Below, piece by piece: positions 46,033 through 55,058 of a stretch of 64,000 nucleotides of DNA. A program made the translations under genes and the position numbers. The stretch's first letter is position 1. The number at the start of each line of letters is the position of its first letter. Below the pieces are notes generated by a model that did no database searches, had not been told where the DNA came from, and worked only from the letters and a program-made list of their open reading frames with translations. Source of the DNA: Calothrix brevissima NIES-22 (GTDB lineage: Bacteria > Cyanobacteriota > Cyanobacteriia > Cyanobacteriales > Nostocaceae); assembly GCF_002367995.1 (NCBI RefSeq), contig NZ_AP018207.1, positions 7,612,199 through 7,676,198 on the forward strand, read 5' to 3'.

Positions 46033-49000
46033 ATGACACTGGCGACAAGCAGCTACGCGAATCTATTCCCCGAAATTCCTGGCTATAAAATCGTTGAACA
46101 ATTATATGTGGGTTCTCGGACGATTGTTTATCAAGCAGTGGAAGAATTAAGCCAGCGTCAGGTTGTCATAAAATTGCTACAACAAGATTATCCTAGCTTC
46201 AGCGAATTGTTACGTTTTCGTAATCAATATACTATTGCTAAAAACTTGCATATTTCTGGTGTGATTCGTCCCGATCGCCTGATAGCATATCGCAATAGCT
46301 ATGCCCTCGTAATGGAAGATTTTGGTGGTGTGGCGCTATCAACATATAGCCGCAAGCATCAGTTAACACTATCAGATATACTAGCGATCGCGCTGCAACT
46401 AGCCGATATTCTCCATGAGCTTTATCAGCATCGGGTAATTCATAAGGACATTAAACCCGCTAATATCCTAATTCATCCAGAATCGCAACAAGTCAAATTA
46501 ATTGATTTTAGTATCGCTTCCCTATTACCGAAAGAAAACGAAGAAATAAAGCACCCAAATGTATTAGAAGGCACATTAGCCTATATTGCACCAGAGCAAA
46601 CCGGGCGGATGAATCGGGGCGTTGACTACCGTACAGACTTTTATAGTCTAGGTGTGACGTTGTTTGAATTGTTGACGGGACAGTTACCTTTTGCTAGTAA
46701 CGATCCTTTAGAACTGGTGCATAGTCACATTGCCAAACCTGCTCCCAGGATAGACGAAATTAACTCCCAAATACCAGAAGCGATCGCGCAAATTGTCGCT
46801 AAATTAATGAGCAAAAATGCCGAAGACCGCTACCAAAGTGCTTTAGGCTTAAAGCATGATTTGGCAATTTGCTTAGAACAGTTAAACCAAACAGGACATA
46901 TTGAACAGTTTATCATTGGGCAACGGGATATATGCGATCGCTTTTCCATCCCGGAAAAACTCTATGGAAGAGAAGCAGAAGTTCAGACACTATTAGATGC
47001 TTTTGCGCGAGTCAGCAACGGTACTTCAGAATTACTGCTAGTAGCTGGTTTCTCTGGAATTGGTAAGACGGCGGTTGTCAATGAAGTTCATAAACCCATT
47101 GTGCGGCAACGGGGCTATTTTATTAAAGGTAAATTTGACCAGTATAATCGTAATATCCCTTTCTCTGCTTTTGTCCAAGCCTTTCGGGATTTAATGGGAC
47201 AGTTGCTTTCAGAATCGGATATCCAACTAAAAGCATGGAAAGCCAGGATTCTTGAGGCTTTGGGAGATAATGCCCATGTAATTATTGATGTCATCCCGGA
47301 ATTGGAATGTATTCTTGGCATACAACCACCTGTAGCAGAACTATCGGGTACGGCGGCGCAGAATCGGTTTAATTTGCTGTTCCAGAAATTTACTCAAGTT
47401 TTTACCACTCCCGAACATCCCTTGGTGATGTTTTTGGATGACTTGCAATGGGCAGATGCCGCATCATTAAAGTTGATGCAGTTGTTGATGAGTGAGAGAG
47501 AACAGGGTTATTTACTGCTGATTGGGGCTTATCGGGATAACGAAGTATTTCCCGGACATCCGTTAATGCTGACTTTAAACGAAGTCAGCAAAGTAAAAGC
47601 TACAATCAACAGAATTACCTTAGCATCGTTGAGTAGAACCAGCCTGAATCAGTTAGTTGCAGATATGCTCAAATGTGCTGAAACCTTGGCGCAACCTCTA
47701 GCAGAATTAGTTTATCAAAAAACCCAAGGGAATCCCTTTTTTGCCACACAATTTCTCAAAACTCTGCATCAAGAGCAATTCATTACCTTTAATATTCAGG
47801 CTGGACATTGGCAATGTAATATTACTCAGGTACGCGAGGCTGCATTAACCGATGATGTGGTGGAGTTCATGGCCAAGCAGTTGCAAAAATTACCTGATGA
47901 GACTCAGAATATCCTCAAACTGGCAGCTTGTATTGGTAATCAATTTGACTTGAATACTTTGGCGATCGTTTCGGAGCAATTGCCGCAGCAGGTAGCAACC
48001 GACTTGTGGACAGGGTTACAGGAAGGATTCATTTTACCCATCAGTGAAACCTACAAGTTTTTTCAAGGGGATGGTTTAAATGATACCTACAGTGATGGAA
48101 TTACCGTTGCTTACAAATTCTTACATGATCGCGTCCAGCAAGCTGCTTATTCCCTGATTCCCCAACAAGAGAAACAGGTTGTACATCTTAGCATTGGTCG
48201 TCACTTATTAAACCATACATCTGCGGAACAATTAGAGGAGCAAATTTTTGATATCGTCAACCAATTGAATATTGGCTGTAAGCTCATCAATGATACCCTA
48301 GAGCAAGGAAGGCTAGTAGAGCTGAATTTAAGAGCCGGACAAAAAGCGATCGCTACTACTGCCTATGATACTGCTACCTATTGCTTAAAATATGCCTGTA
48401 ATTTGCTGCCGACTGATAGCTGGCAAACTCAGTATGATTTGGCATTAGCTTGCTATAGTAGCGCAGCTGAGGCTGCTTATCTGAATACAGATTTGGTGCA
48501 GATGGAAACTTTGGCAGAAATTGTCTTGCAACAAGCGCGGAGTTTGTTGGATGCTGCTAAGGTATATGAAATTAAAATCGATGCTTACACAAGCCAAGGT
48601 GAATTTACCAAAGCTGTCACCACGGGTTTAAACTTTCTCAAATCTTTTGGGATTGAATTTCCCAGTCAGCCGAATAAACAAGATTTTGTTGATTTTCTCC
48701 AACAAACCCGACAGCAATTAGCAGGACGTTCAACAGATGAGCTGTTAAACTTACCTGTGATGACTTCGCCTCAATTCCAAGCACTGCTGCGAATGTTAGT
48801 TCAGATTAGTGGCCCTACTTACTTAGCATCTCCATCCCTGTATCCTTTAATTTGCTGTCAGCAGGTGCAGCTATCAGTCACCCACGGTAATATTCCCGCC
48901 TCCAGCTTTGGATATGTGGTTTACGGATTATTACTTTGTGCTGTCGTTGGTGATATTAAAACAGGTTATGAATTTGGTCAACTCGCTTTACAGTTAGTAG

Positions 49001-51441
49001 ATAAATTTAATAATCAAGAATATGCCGCTAAAGTTTTATACATGACCAATAAGTTTACTGTTCACTGGGTAAAAAATGCGGCGACAACTCTACAACCATT
49101 ACAAGAAGCCTATACCCTGGGACTAAAAGTTGGCGATCTTGCTTATGCTGGCTATTCTGGTTATACTTACGCCTTTCATGCTTATTTTGTCGGTAAAGAA
49201 CTCACAGCCTTAGAAACAGAATGTCAGGCTTACAGCATAGGCTTGGCAAACATCAAACAACAAGCACTTTTAGGATATTTGCATATCGTCCATCAAACCG
49301 TTGCCAATCTCTTAGGAAAATGTGAGAACCCAACCAAATTAGTAGGCACAATTTTTGATGAAGGGGTAACTTGGGCAAATCTGGAAAAAGCCAACGATAA
49401 AACGGGGTTATGGCATTTCCATATGTGCAAAGTAACTTTAACCTATTTATTTGAGTGCCATGACCAGACATTTTATCATTGCCAACAAGCAAAGCTAAAT
49501 TCTGGCGGCGGTACTGGGATGCTGAATGTACCAACACTGTATTTTTATACAGCTTTAGCCTGTTTCACCCAGTTATCAGCAAATTTAGCCGCAAATTCTC
49601 AGACAGATGAGTTATGGACATTAATTGCGGATGCTAAAGAAAAGCTGCAAAATTGGGCTACCTATGCACCCATGAATTGTCAGCATCGATACGATTTGAT
49701 TTGTGCTGAAGAACAGCGTGTTTTAGGACATCCACAACAAGCAATTGATTTTTACGATCGCGCTATTTCTCTAGCTCAAGAAAATGGCTATATCCTAGAA
49801 CAAGCGATCGCTAATGAACTTACTGCTAAATTCTACCTTAGTTGGGGCAAAGAAAAAATTGCTGCTGTCTATATGCAGGAAGCTTATTACTGCTATGCTC
49901 GTTGGGGAGCGAAAGCAAAAAGTAACGATCTAGAACATCGCTATCCCCATTTACTGCGTCCGATTCTACATTCAGTTTCCCAACCCCTGAACCTGTGGGA
50001 AAGCTTGACAAGCACAATTCCAGATATTTCCCTGAATACCTCACAATCTAGCCTGGGTCATAGCACAAACATCAATAACGCTATTGATATTGCCACTATG
50101 ATCAAGGCTTCTCAAAGCCTATCTGCTACTCTGCAACTCAATGATTTACTACATCAACTCACAAAAATTATTTTACAAAACTCCGGGGGCGATCGCTGTG
50201 CTTTAATCTGTCCTAATTCTGAGGGTGAATGGCAAGTTGTCGCTATAGCTACACCAGAAACTACACAACTTTGTTCAGAACTACTCGATGGTAATCCCAG
50301 CCTACCTGTAAAATTGATTCAGTATGTCAAGAACACGCAACAAATCGTAACGATTGACAATCTCAAAACAGATTTACCCGTTATAGATGAATATCTGATT
50401 CGTCAACAACCAAAGAGTTTGTTATGCTTGCCAATTATTAGCCACGGACAATTAATTGGCATTGTATCCTTAAAAAATCGCTCAACTAGTGGAGTATTTA
50501 CTAGCGATCGCATTTTTATCCTTAACTTCCTCTGCACTCAGGCGGCGATTTCTCTAGAAAATGCCCGACTTTATCAAAAAGCACAAACCTACGCCCAAAA
50601 ACTAGAACAATCGCAACTGCAAATAGTCCAGAGTGAAAAAATGGCATCCTTGGGTAACTTAGTTGCCGGTGTCGCCCACGAAATCAACAATCCCATCGGC
50701 TTCCTGAATGGCAGTATTAATAATGCCCAAGAATATGTCCAGGATTTACTCGACTATATCGCCCTATATCAACAATATCATCCCGATGCTGCCGCACCTG
50801 TGCAAGAAAAGGCTCAAGACATTGATTTAGAATATTTAAGCGAGGATTTACCAAAATTACTTTATTCCATGCAAGGTGCAAGCGATCGCATTCAGTCTAT
50901 CAGCACCAGCCTCCGCACCTTCTCCCGTGCTGATACTGAGTATAAAGTCAGAGCTAACCTGCACGAAGGTATCAACAGCACAATACTGATTTTGAAATAT
51001 CGCCTGAAAGCTAATGATTCCCGTCCCGCCATTCAAGTAATTACCGAATATGGAGAGTTACCAGAAATACAATGCTTTCCAGGGCAATTAAATCAGGTAT
51101 TTATGAATATCCTGGCTAATGCCATTGATATGTTCGATGAGATGGCAAGAAACCAATCATATCAAGAAATAGCCGCCCATCCGCAAAAAATCACGATTCG
51201 CACAGCAATGGTGGAAAATCAAGTTCTCATCTCGATTCGGGATAATGGCAAGGGGATGAGCGAAGATATAAAAGCGAGAATCTTCGACCATTTATTTACC
51301 ACTAAAGGCGTAGGTAAAGGAACAGGCTTAGGATTAGCGATCGCTCGGCAAATCGTGGTAGAAAAACATGGTGGTAGTTTAGAAGTACAATCTCAGTTAG
51401 GTAAAGGTAGTGAGTTCTGCATTCAACTGCCAGTTTTGTGA
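46033..51441 (+). CDS. HstK-type hybrid: Ser/Thr kinase - AAA/STAND ATPase - GAF - histidine kinase, 1802 aa
   Basis: Giant dual kinase typical of heterocystous cyanobacteria. Ser/Thr kinase domain at about residues 15-280, with catalytic loop VIHKDIKPANIL and the Mg-binding motif LIDFSIAS (DFS instead of DFG, as often seen in this family). An ATPase region starts at about 315 with P-loop AGFSGIGKTAVV and Walker B VMFLDDLQWAD. A long helical TPR-like region runs from about 690 to 1330. GAF at about 1355-1520 (LLCLPIISHGQLIGIVSLKN). Histidine kinase with phosphoacceptor His about 1549 (GVAHEINNPIGF), N-box ILANAIDMFDE and GKGTGLGLAIAR. It links Ser/Thr and His phosphorylation; HstK relatives have been tied to nitrogen/iron stress and development. 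No regulator gene is adjacent. Confidence 0.93.
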   Translation: MTLATSSYANLFPEIPGYKIVEQLYVGSRTIVYQAVEELSQRQVVIKLLQQDYPSFSELLRFRNQYTIAKNLHISGVIRPDRLIAYRNSYALVMEDFGGVALSTYSRKHQLTLSDILAIALQLADILHELYQHRVIHKDIKPANILIHPESQQVKLIDFSIASLLPKENEEIKHPNVLEGTLAYIAPEQTGRMNRGVDYRTDFYSLGVTLFELLTGQLPFASNDPLELVHSHIAKPAPRIDEINSQIPEAIAQIVAKLMSKNAEDRYQSALGLKHDLAICLEQLNQTGHIEQFIIGQRDICDRFSIPEKLYGREAEVQTLLDAFARVSNGTSELLLVAGFSGIGKTAVVNEVHKPIVRQRGYFIKGKFDQYNRNIPFSAFVQAFRDLMGQLLSESDIQLKAWKARILEALGDNAHVIIDVIPELECILGIQPPVAELSGTAAQNRFNLLFQKFTQVFTTPEHPLVMFLDDLQWADAASLKLMQLLMSEREQGYLLLIGAYRDNEVFPGHPLMLTLNEVSKVKATINRITLASLSRTSLNQLVADMLKCAETLAQPLAELVYQKTQGNPFFATQFLKTLHQEQFITFNIQAGHWQCNITQVREAALTDDVVEFMAKQLQKLPDETQNILKLAACIGNQFDLNTLAIVSEQLPQQVATDLWTGLQEGFILPISETYKFFQGDGLNDTYSDGITVAYKFLHDRVQQAAYSLIPQQEKQVVHLSIGRHLLNHTSAEQLEEQIFDIVNQLNIGCKLINDTLEQGRLVELNLRAGQKAIATTAYDTATYCLKYACNLLPTDSWQTQYDLALACYSSAAEAAYLNTDLVQMETLAEIVLQQARSLLDAAKVYEIKIDAYTSQGEFTKAVTTGLNFLKSFGIEFPSQPNKQDFVDFLQQTRQQLAGRSTDELLNLPVMTSPQFQALLRMLVQISGPTYLASPSLYPLICCQQVQLSVTHGNIPASSFGYVVYGLLLCAVVGDIKTGYEFGQLALQLVDKFNNQEYAAKVLYMTNKFTVHWVKNAATTLQPLQEAYTLGLKVGDLAYAGYSGYTYAFHAYFVGKELTALETECQAYSIGLANIKQQALLGYLHIVHQTVANLLGKCENPTKLVGTIFDEGVTWANLEKANDKTGLWHFHMCKVTLTYLFECHDQTFYHCQQAKLNSGGGTGMLNVPTLYFYTALACFTQLSANLAANSQTDELWTLIADAKEKLQNWATYAPMNCQHRYDLICAEEQRVLGHPQQAIDFYDRAISLAQENGYILEQAIANELTAKFYLSWGKEKIAAVYMQEAYYCYARWGAKAKSNDLEHRYPHLLRPILHSVSQPLNLWESLTSTIPDISLNTSQSSLGHSTNINNAIDIATMIKASQSLSATLQLNDLLHQLTKIILQNSGGDRCALICPNSEGEWQVVAIATPETTQLCSELLDGNPSLPVKLIQYVKNTQQIVTIDNLKTDLPVIDEYLIRQQPKSLLCLPIISHGQLIGIVSLKNRSTSGVFTSDRIFILNFLCTQAAISLENARLYQKAQTYAQKLEQSQLQIVQSEKMASLGNLVAGVAHEINNPIGFLNGSINNAQEYVQDLLDYIALYQQYHPDAAAPVQEKAQDIDLEYLSEDLPKLLYSMQGASDRIQSISTSLRTFSRADTEYKVRANLHEGINSTILILKYRLKANDSRPAIQVITEYGELPEIQCFPGQLNQVFMNILANAIDMFDEMARNQSYQEIAAHPQKITIRTAMVENQVLISIRDNGKGMSEDIKARIFDHLFTTKGVGKGTGLGLAIARQIVVEKHGGSLEVQSQLGKGSEFCIQLPVL

Positions 51442-51539
51442 ACGTTTAGGAATAGCAGGTTTTAGCAGATAGCGATCGCTCCTACAAATTAAAACTTGGT
51501 TAAATTAATACCAATTTAAAAAAAGAATGCGACAGATGC

Positions 51540-51618
51540 GTAGGTTGGGTTAAACGAAGTGAAACCCAACATATACAAGGCGTTGGGGTGTTGGGTTTCG
51601 TTCCTCAACCCAACCTAC
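51540..51618. repeat. 79-bp palindromic dispersed repeat (gtaggttggg family)
   Basis: Terminal arms gtaggttgggtt / aacccaacctac (12 bp exact) with inner pairs gaaacccaaca / tgttgggtttc. Same family as 24722-24817. Confidence 0.85.
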
Positions 51619-51685
51619 ATTTGTAGCTAGTGCTGCATGGCGTAAATAACCATACCATTTTATAAATTCATTTTGATAATCTAGA

Positions 51686-51737
51686 GTAGTGCGAGCATCT
51701 TGCTCGCTGACAAACGCGAGCAAGATGCTCGCACTAC
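51686..51737. repeat. 52-bp hairpin with 22-bp perfect arms
   Basis: Arms 51686-51707 (gtagtgcgagcatcttgctc..) and 51716-51737 are exact inverted copies around the 8-nt loop tgacaaac. It could serve as a terminator for the 1802-aa kinase gene or be a mobile palindrome; no T run follows. Confidence 0.85.
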
Positions 51738-51847
51738 AATGGTATGCTCATTTCCGCCGACCTGTACTAGCTTATAGCAATCCTAAATCATTGGTGAAAT
51801 TTGCTAATTCTCCGTTTTTCTCTAATCCTTGGCGTACTTGGCGTCTT

Positions 51848-51890
51848 CTCTGCGAGACGCTACGCGTTGGCGGAAGCCTCTCGCAGAGAA
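51848..51890. repeat. 43-bp palindromic element inserted within another dispersed repeat
   Basis: The element starts ctctgcgaga and ends tctcgcagagaa (10-bp inverted ends). It sits between gtctt and ggcggtt of a cttggcgt..cttggcgtcttggcggtt repeat whose uninterrupted copies are at 30901-30928 and 52763-52792. Confidence 0.8.
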
Positions 51891-51950
51891 GGCGGTTCAT
51901 CAAAAAAAATATTTTCACAACTCAGATAGGATTGCTATATTGACCATTGA

Positions 51951-52487
51951 CTATTGACTATTTTGACGACAATCATCAAGCAGTGCATTTAACTCTGCAA
52001 TAACTTTCCAAGGATTTCGACCTTTTAAAAAAGCTACAATCGCTGCTTCATAGGGATTTCTACCAGTTTTTCTCACTGCTGAGATTGCTGCTTGATTGGA
52101 AAATCCTCGTCCCCTAACTAACCAAGCAGCTAAAACATGTCCCGTGCGTCCAATTCCTCCAGCACAGTGAACTACTACCTTTTCATTTTGCTGATTTGCT
52201 AATAATAGAAAAGGTAAAATTTTCTCTTGTAAAGTTTCCCGACTGACTAATTGAAAATCTTCAATTGGTGCCCAACATACCCTTTCACTGCCAAATTTAT
52301 CTTGATATATTCCGAGCAAATCTGAATATTTATTTAGTTGCACAGGAGCAAGTAAACAGCAAACACGTTGAATATTTTGGCTTTGCATAAATTCGAGCCA
52401 TTGCTGAATTTGCACATCACTGTATCCAGGTTTTGCAGCACCAAATACAATCTCTTCCTGTTCGCAAGCCGCCGCAAATTTATACAT
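51951..52487 (-). CDS. Protein tyrosine/dual-specificity phosphatase-like protein, 178 aa
   Basis: Cys-based phosphatase. The P-loop is VVHCAGGIGRTGHVLAAWLV (HCxxGxxR(T/S)), with catalytic Cys and Arg present. The upstream part (IQRVCCLLAPVQLNKYSDLLG) corresponds to the region that usually precedes the general acid. Size and layout suit the dual-specificity/tyrosine phosphatase group seen in bacteria and archaea. It is located just after the Ser/Thr-His kinase gene but on the opposite strand, so a functional link is possible but not shown. It is a solitary gene with repeats on both sides. Confidence 0.85.
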   Translation of the reverse strand: MYKFAAACEQEEIVFGAAKPGYSDVQIQQWLEFMQSQNIQRVCCLLAPVQLNKYSDLLGIYQDKFGSERVCWAPIEDFQLVSRETLQEKILPFLLLANQQNEKVVVHCAGGIGRTGHVLAAWLVRGRGFSNQAAISAVRKTGRNPYEAAIVAFLKGRNPWKVIAELNALLDDCRQNSQ

Positions 52488-52964
52488 ATTTTTAGAAGTT
52501 GTTAGAGGTAATATTAAATTTAATGCTGATGAAAATATTTTGCTGAGTTAAAATCAACCCTCAGCCGAGAATCGTGATAATTATACATAACCAATAAATC
52601 CTCACTTCGCTGCTTAACCACCTGGGAATGAATTCCTAGGCTCATAGCTAAAGTTTACTGAAGTAGACTAATACCCATTTCTAACGCAAAAATTTATATC
52701 TAGGAAGAGTTTATTAATTAAAATTTTTTCCTTTCCTTTAGGACTTACGCATACTCTACTAATTCTTGGCGTTCTTGGCGTCTTGGCGGTTCAATAAATT
52801 AAGCTTTTTGGCAATTTTTGCGTAAGTCCTATCCTTTACAGCCTTGATATTAGTTACATACCCCAGTCCACTTGAGTGGACTTACGCTATTAGCCCTACA
52901 GTTTACTGTAGGGCGGGATATCTATCAACACGATATTGTGAAATTGAAAATCCATCATAAAATT
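52488..52964. other. Intergenic region with a 91-bp inverted-repeat element and two hairpins
   Basis: The element 52740-52830 is described separately. Two hairpins follow: agtccact-tg-agtggact (52865-52882) and gccctaca-gtttac-tgtagggc (52893-52914), about 50-100 bp past the hyuA stop, where they could end that transcript. No gene is supported. Confidence 0.5.
52740..52830. repeat. 91-bp element with 12-bp terminal inverted repeats
   Basis: Ends aggacttacgca / tgcgtaagtcct. The interior carries an intact cttggcgttcttggcgtcttggcggtt repeat. A single end (tgcgtaagtcctata) is also present near 37922. Confidence 0.75.
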
Positions 52965-55058
52965 TTATAAATGCTGTAAAATCAAATGATTGCGTTCAGT
53001 TAACCTAGCTATCCAGTTAGGCTCTACAACAATTGTACTAATTTTCTCCACAATAATCGCCGGGCCATTAATAATATCTTCAGGCTGTAAATCTTCCCGG
53101 CGATAAACTGGTGTATCATGCCATATATCGCCTGCAAACATCTTCACAGTCTCCACAGATTGCGGATATTCATCTAAAGCGCGATCGCGAATTATTAAAG
53201 ATTCCTCTGGTGTATCCATTTTCTGAATTAATTCTACAGAAACAGACTCAACAATTAAGGGTTTCTCTAATTGCAAAAACCCATAACGCGATTTATGCTC
53301 GACCTCAAATTTCGCCTGCATTATCGCTACATCTGTATCAAAATCAATCGTCAATATTGAATTAGTTCCTTGATATTTTAAATTGACTTTTTGCACTACC
53401 TGATTATTTCCAACATCTCCCTCGCTGAGTTCGTTTCTCGCCTGAATCAGCAAACTCTGCATTAACTGTTGTAATTGAGGAATTAATGCAGCCGTTAAAG
53501 GTAGTTCTACTCCTTTTTCTCTCATAGCGCGGACATCAGCTAATCCCATTCCATAAGCTGATAAAACCCCCGCATAAGGATGGAGAAAAATCTGCTTCAT
53601 TCCTAAAGTATCAGCAATTAAACAAGCAACTTGTGCGCCAGCACCACCAAAACAACAAAGCACATATCGGCTGACATCATAACCTCTTTGCAAGCTAATT
53701 TTTTTAATCGCATTCGCCATATTCTCAACTGCGATCGCTATAAATCCTGCTGCTACCTGTTCTGGTGTACGATGGTTACCTGTAGCTGTGGCAATTTCTT
53801 GAGCTAATTGACTAAATTTCTCGACTACAATCTCTTGATCTAGAGGTAAATTCCCCGCAACGCCAAACACCGCAGGAAAATATTGCGGGTGAATTTTACC
53901 TAACATTACATTAGCATCAGTTACCGCTAAAGTCCCGCCACGGCGATAACAAGCAGGGCCAGGATTGGAACCCGCCGATTCCGGGCCGACGCGATAACTA
54001 GAACCGTCAAAAAATAAAATTGAACCGCCTCCAGCCGCGATAGTATTAATTGCTAATACGGGGACTCGCATTCTCGCGCCAGCAATTTCTGAATCTAATT
54101 GGCGTTCGTACTCTCCTTGAAAATGAGCAACATCTGTACTAGTTCCACCCATATCAAAGGTAATAACTAAGTCAAAACCCGCCCTTTTACTCGTTTGTAC
54201 CGCACCAACAATTCCCCCAGCCGGGCCGCTTAAAATACTATCTTTACCTTGAAATTTCTCCGCCGCCACTAAACCGCCGTCAGATTTCATAAACATTAAT
54301 TTCACCCCAGGTAACTGACTCGCTACTTGGTTGACATAGCGGCGCAAAATCGGCGTTAGATAAGCATCAACAACGGTTGTATCGCCTCGACTGACCAGTT
54401 TCATTAACGGACTAACTTCATGGGATACTGAGATTTGAGTAAATCCTACTTCTTGGGCGAGTTGCTGAACTTGTTGTTCGTGGTGCGGATAGCGATCGCT
54501 ATGCATGAAAACAATTGCACAACTGCGTATCCCTATGCTGTATAATCTTTCCAGGTCTTGTTTTACCTGAGCAATATTAACTGCAATTAATTCTTGACCG
54601 TTAGCATCATAGCGTTCCTCTACCTCAATCACTTGTTCGTAAAGCATTGTGGGTAAAATAATCTGACGCGCAAAGATATCTGGACGGTTTTGATAGCCAA
54701 TGCGCAACGCATCTTTAAAGCCTTTGGTAATTAACAGTGCAACTCTATCGCCTTTTCTTTCTAACAGCGCATTTGTCGCCACTGTTGTTCCCATCTTCAC
54801 TACTTCTATTGCGGTGCTGGGGATAGGTTCATCCCTAGCCAAACCAATAATATCCCGCATCCCTTGAATCGCTGCATCTTGATATTGTTCCGGATTTTCC
54901 GAAAGTAACTTGTAGACTATAATCCATTCTCTTTGAGGAAGGGGCACAATCAAAAAACGTTCTTTATGCCTGGATAATCTTTCGACAATCGCCTGATTGT
55001 TCGTTACAGCTACAATATCTGTAAATGTTCCACCCCGATCGGCAAAAACTTTTAACAT
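52965..55058 (-). CDS. hyuA: Hydantoinase A / 5-oxoprolinase-type subunit (HyuA)
   Basis: HyuA-family ATP-dependent subunit with an acetate/sugar kinase-like (actin-fold) core. It starts FADRGGTFTDIVAV (phosphate-binding loop), then KMGTTVATNALLERKGDRVALLITKGF, the helix-turn region SHEVSPLMKLVSRGDTTVVDAYL, LSGPAGGIVGAVQ, ITFDMGGTSTDVAHFQGEY and INTIAAGGGSI. The C-terminal domain ends PAIIVEKISTIVVEPNW. With HyuB it opens cyclic amides at ATP cost. At 697 aa it has the normal length. Its partner gene hyuB is about 7.5 kb away, downstream on the same strand, so the subunits are transcribed apart. Confidence 0.9.
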   Translation of the reverse strand: MLKVFADRGGTFTDIVAVTNNQAIVERLSRHKERFLIVPLPQREWIIVYKLLSENPEQYQDAAIQGMRDIIGLARDEPIPSTAIEVVKMGTTVATNALLERKGDRVALLITKGFKDALRIGYQNRPDIFARQIILPTMLYEQVIEVEERYDANGQELIAVNIAQVKQDLERLYSIGIRSCAIVFMHSDRYPHHEQQVQQLAQEVGFTQISVSHEVSPLMKLVSRGDTTVVDAYLTPILRRYVNQVASQLPGVKLMFMKSDGGLVAAEKFQGKDSILSGPAGGIVGAVQTSKRAGFDLVITFDMGGTSTDVAHFQGEYERQLDSEIAGARMRVPVLAINTIAAGGGSILFFDGSSYRVGPESAGSNPGPACYRRGGTLAVTDANVMLGKIHPQYFPAVFGVAGNLPLDQEIVVEKFSQLAQEIATATGNHRTPEQVAAGFIAIAVENMANAIKKISLQRGYDVSRYVLCCFGGAGAQVACLIADTLGMKQIFLHPYAGVLSAYGMGLADVRAMREKGVELPLTAALIPQLQQLMQSLLIQARNELSEGDVGNNQVVQKVNLKYQGTNSILTIDFDTDVAIMQAKFEVEHKSRYGFLQLEKPLIVESVSVELIQKMDTPEESLIIRDRALDEYPQSVETVKMFAGDIWHDTPVYRREDLQPEDIINGPAIIVEKISTIVVEPNWIARLTERNHLILQHL

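Larger units (their letters stand above)
51442..51950. other. Intergenic region packed with dispersed palindromes
   Basis: Holds three different repeat types in 500 bp: the gtaggttggg element 51540-51618, the 22-bp-arm hairpin 51686-51737 and a cttggcg repeat with a nested insert at 51848-51890. No gene is supported. Confidence 0.6.

Noticed and set aside
46400-46530. DFS in place of DFG in the Ser/Thr kinase as a sign of inactivity
   Set aside because: This variant is common in the HstK-type family and the other catalytic residues are present.
54840-55058. Apparent extra stretch near the HyuA N-terminus (ERFLIVPLPQREWIIVYKLL)
   Set aside because: It reads as ordinary coding sequence in frame with good domain continuity; I believe cyanobacterial members share it, so it was not reported as an insertion.
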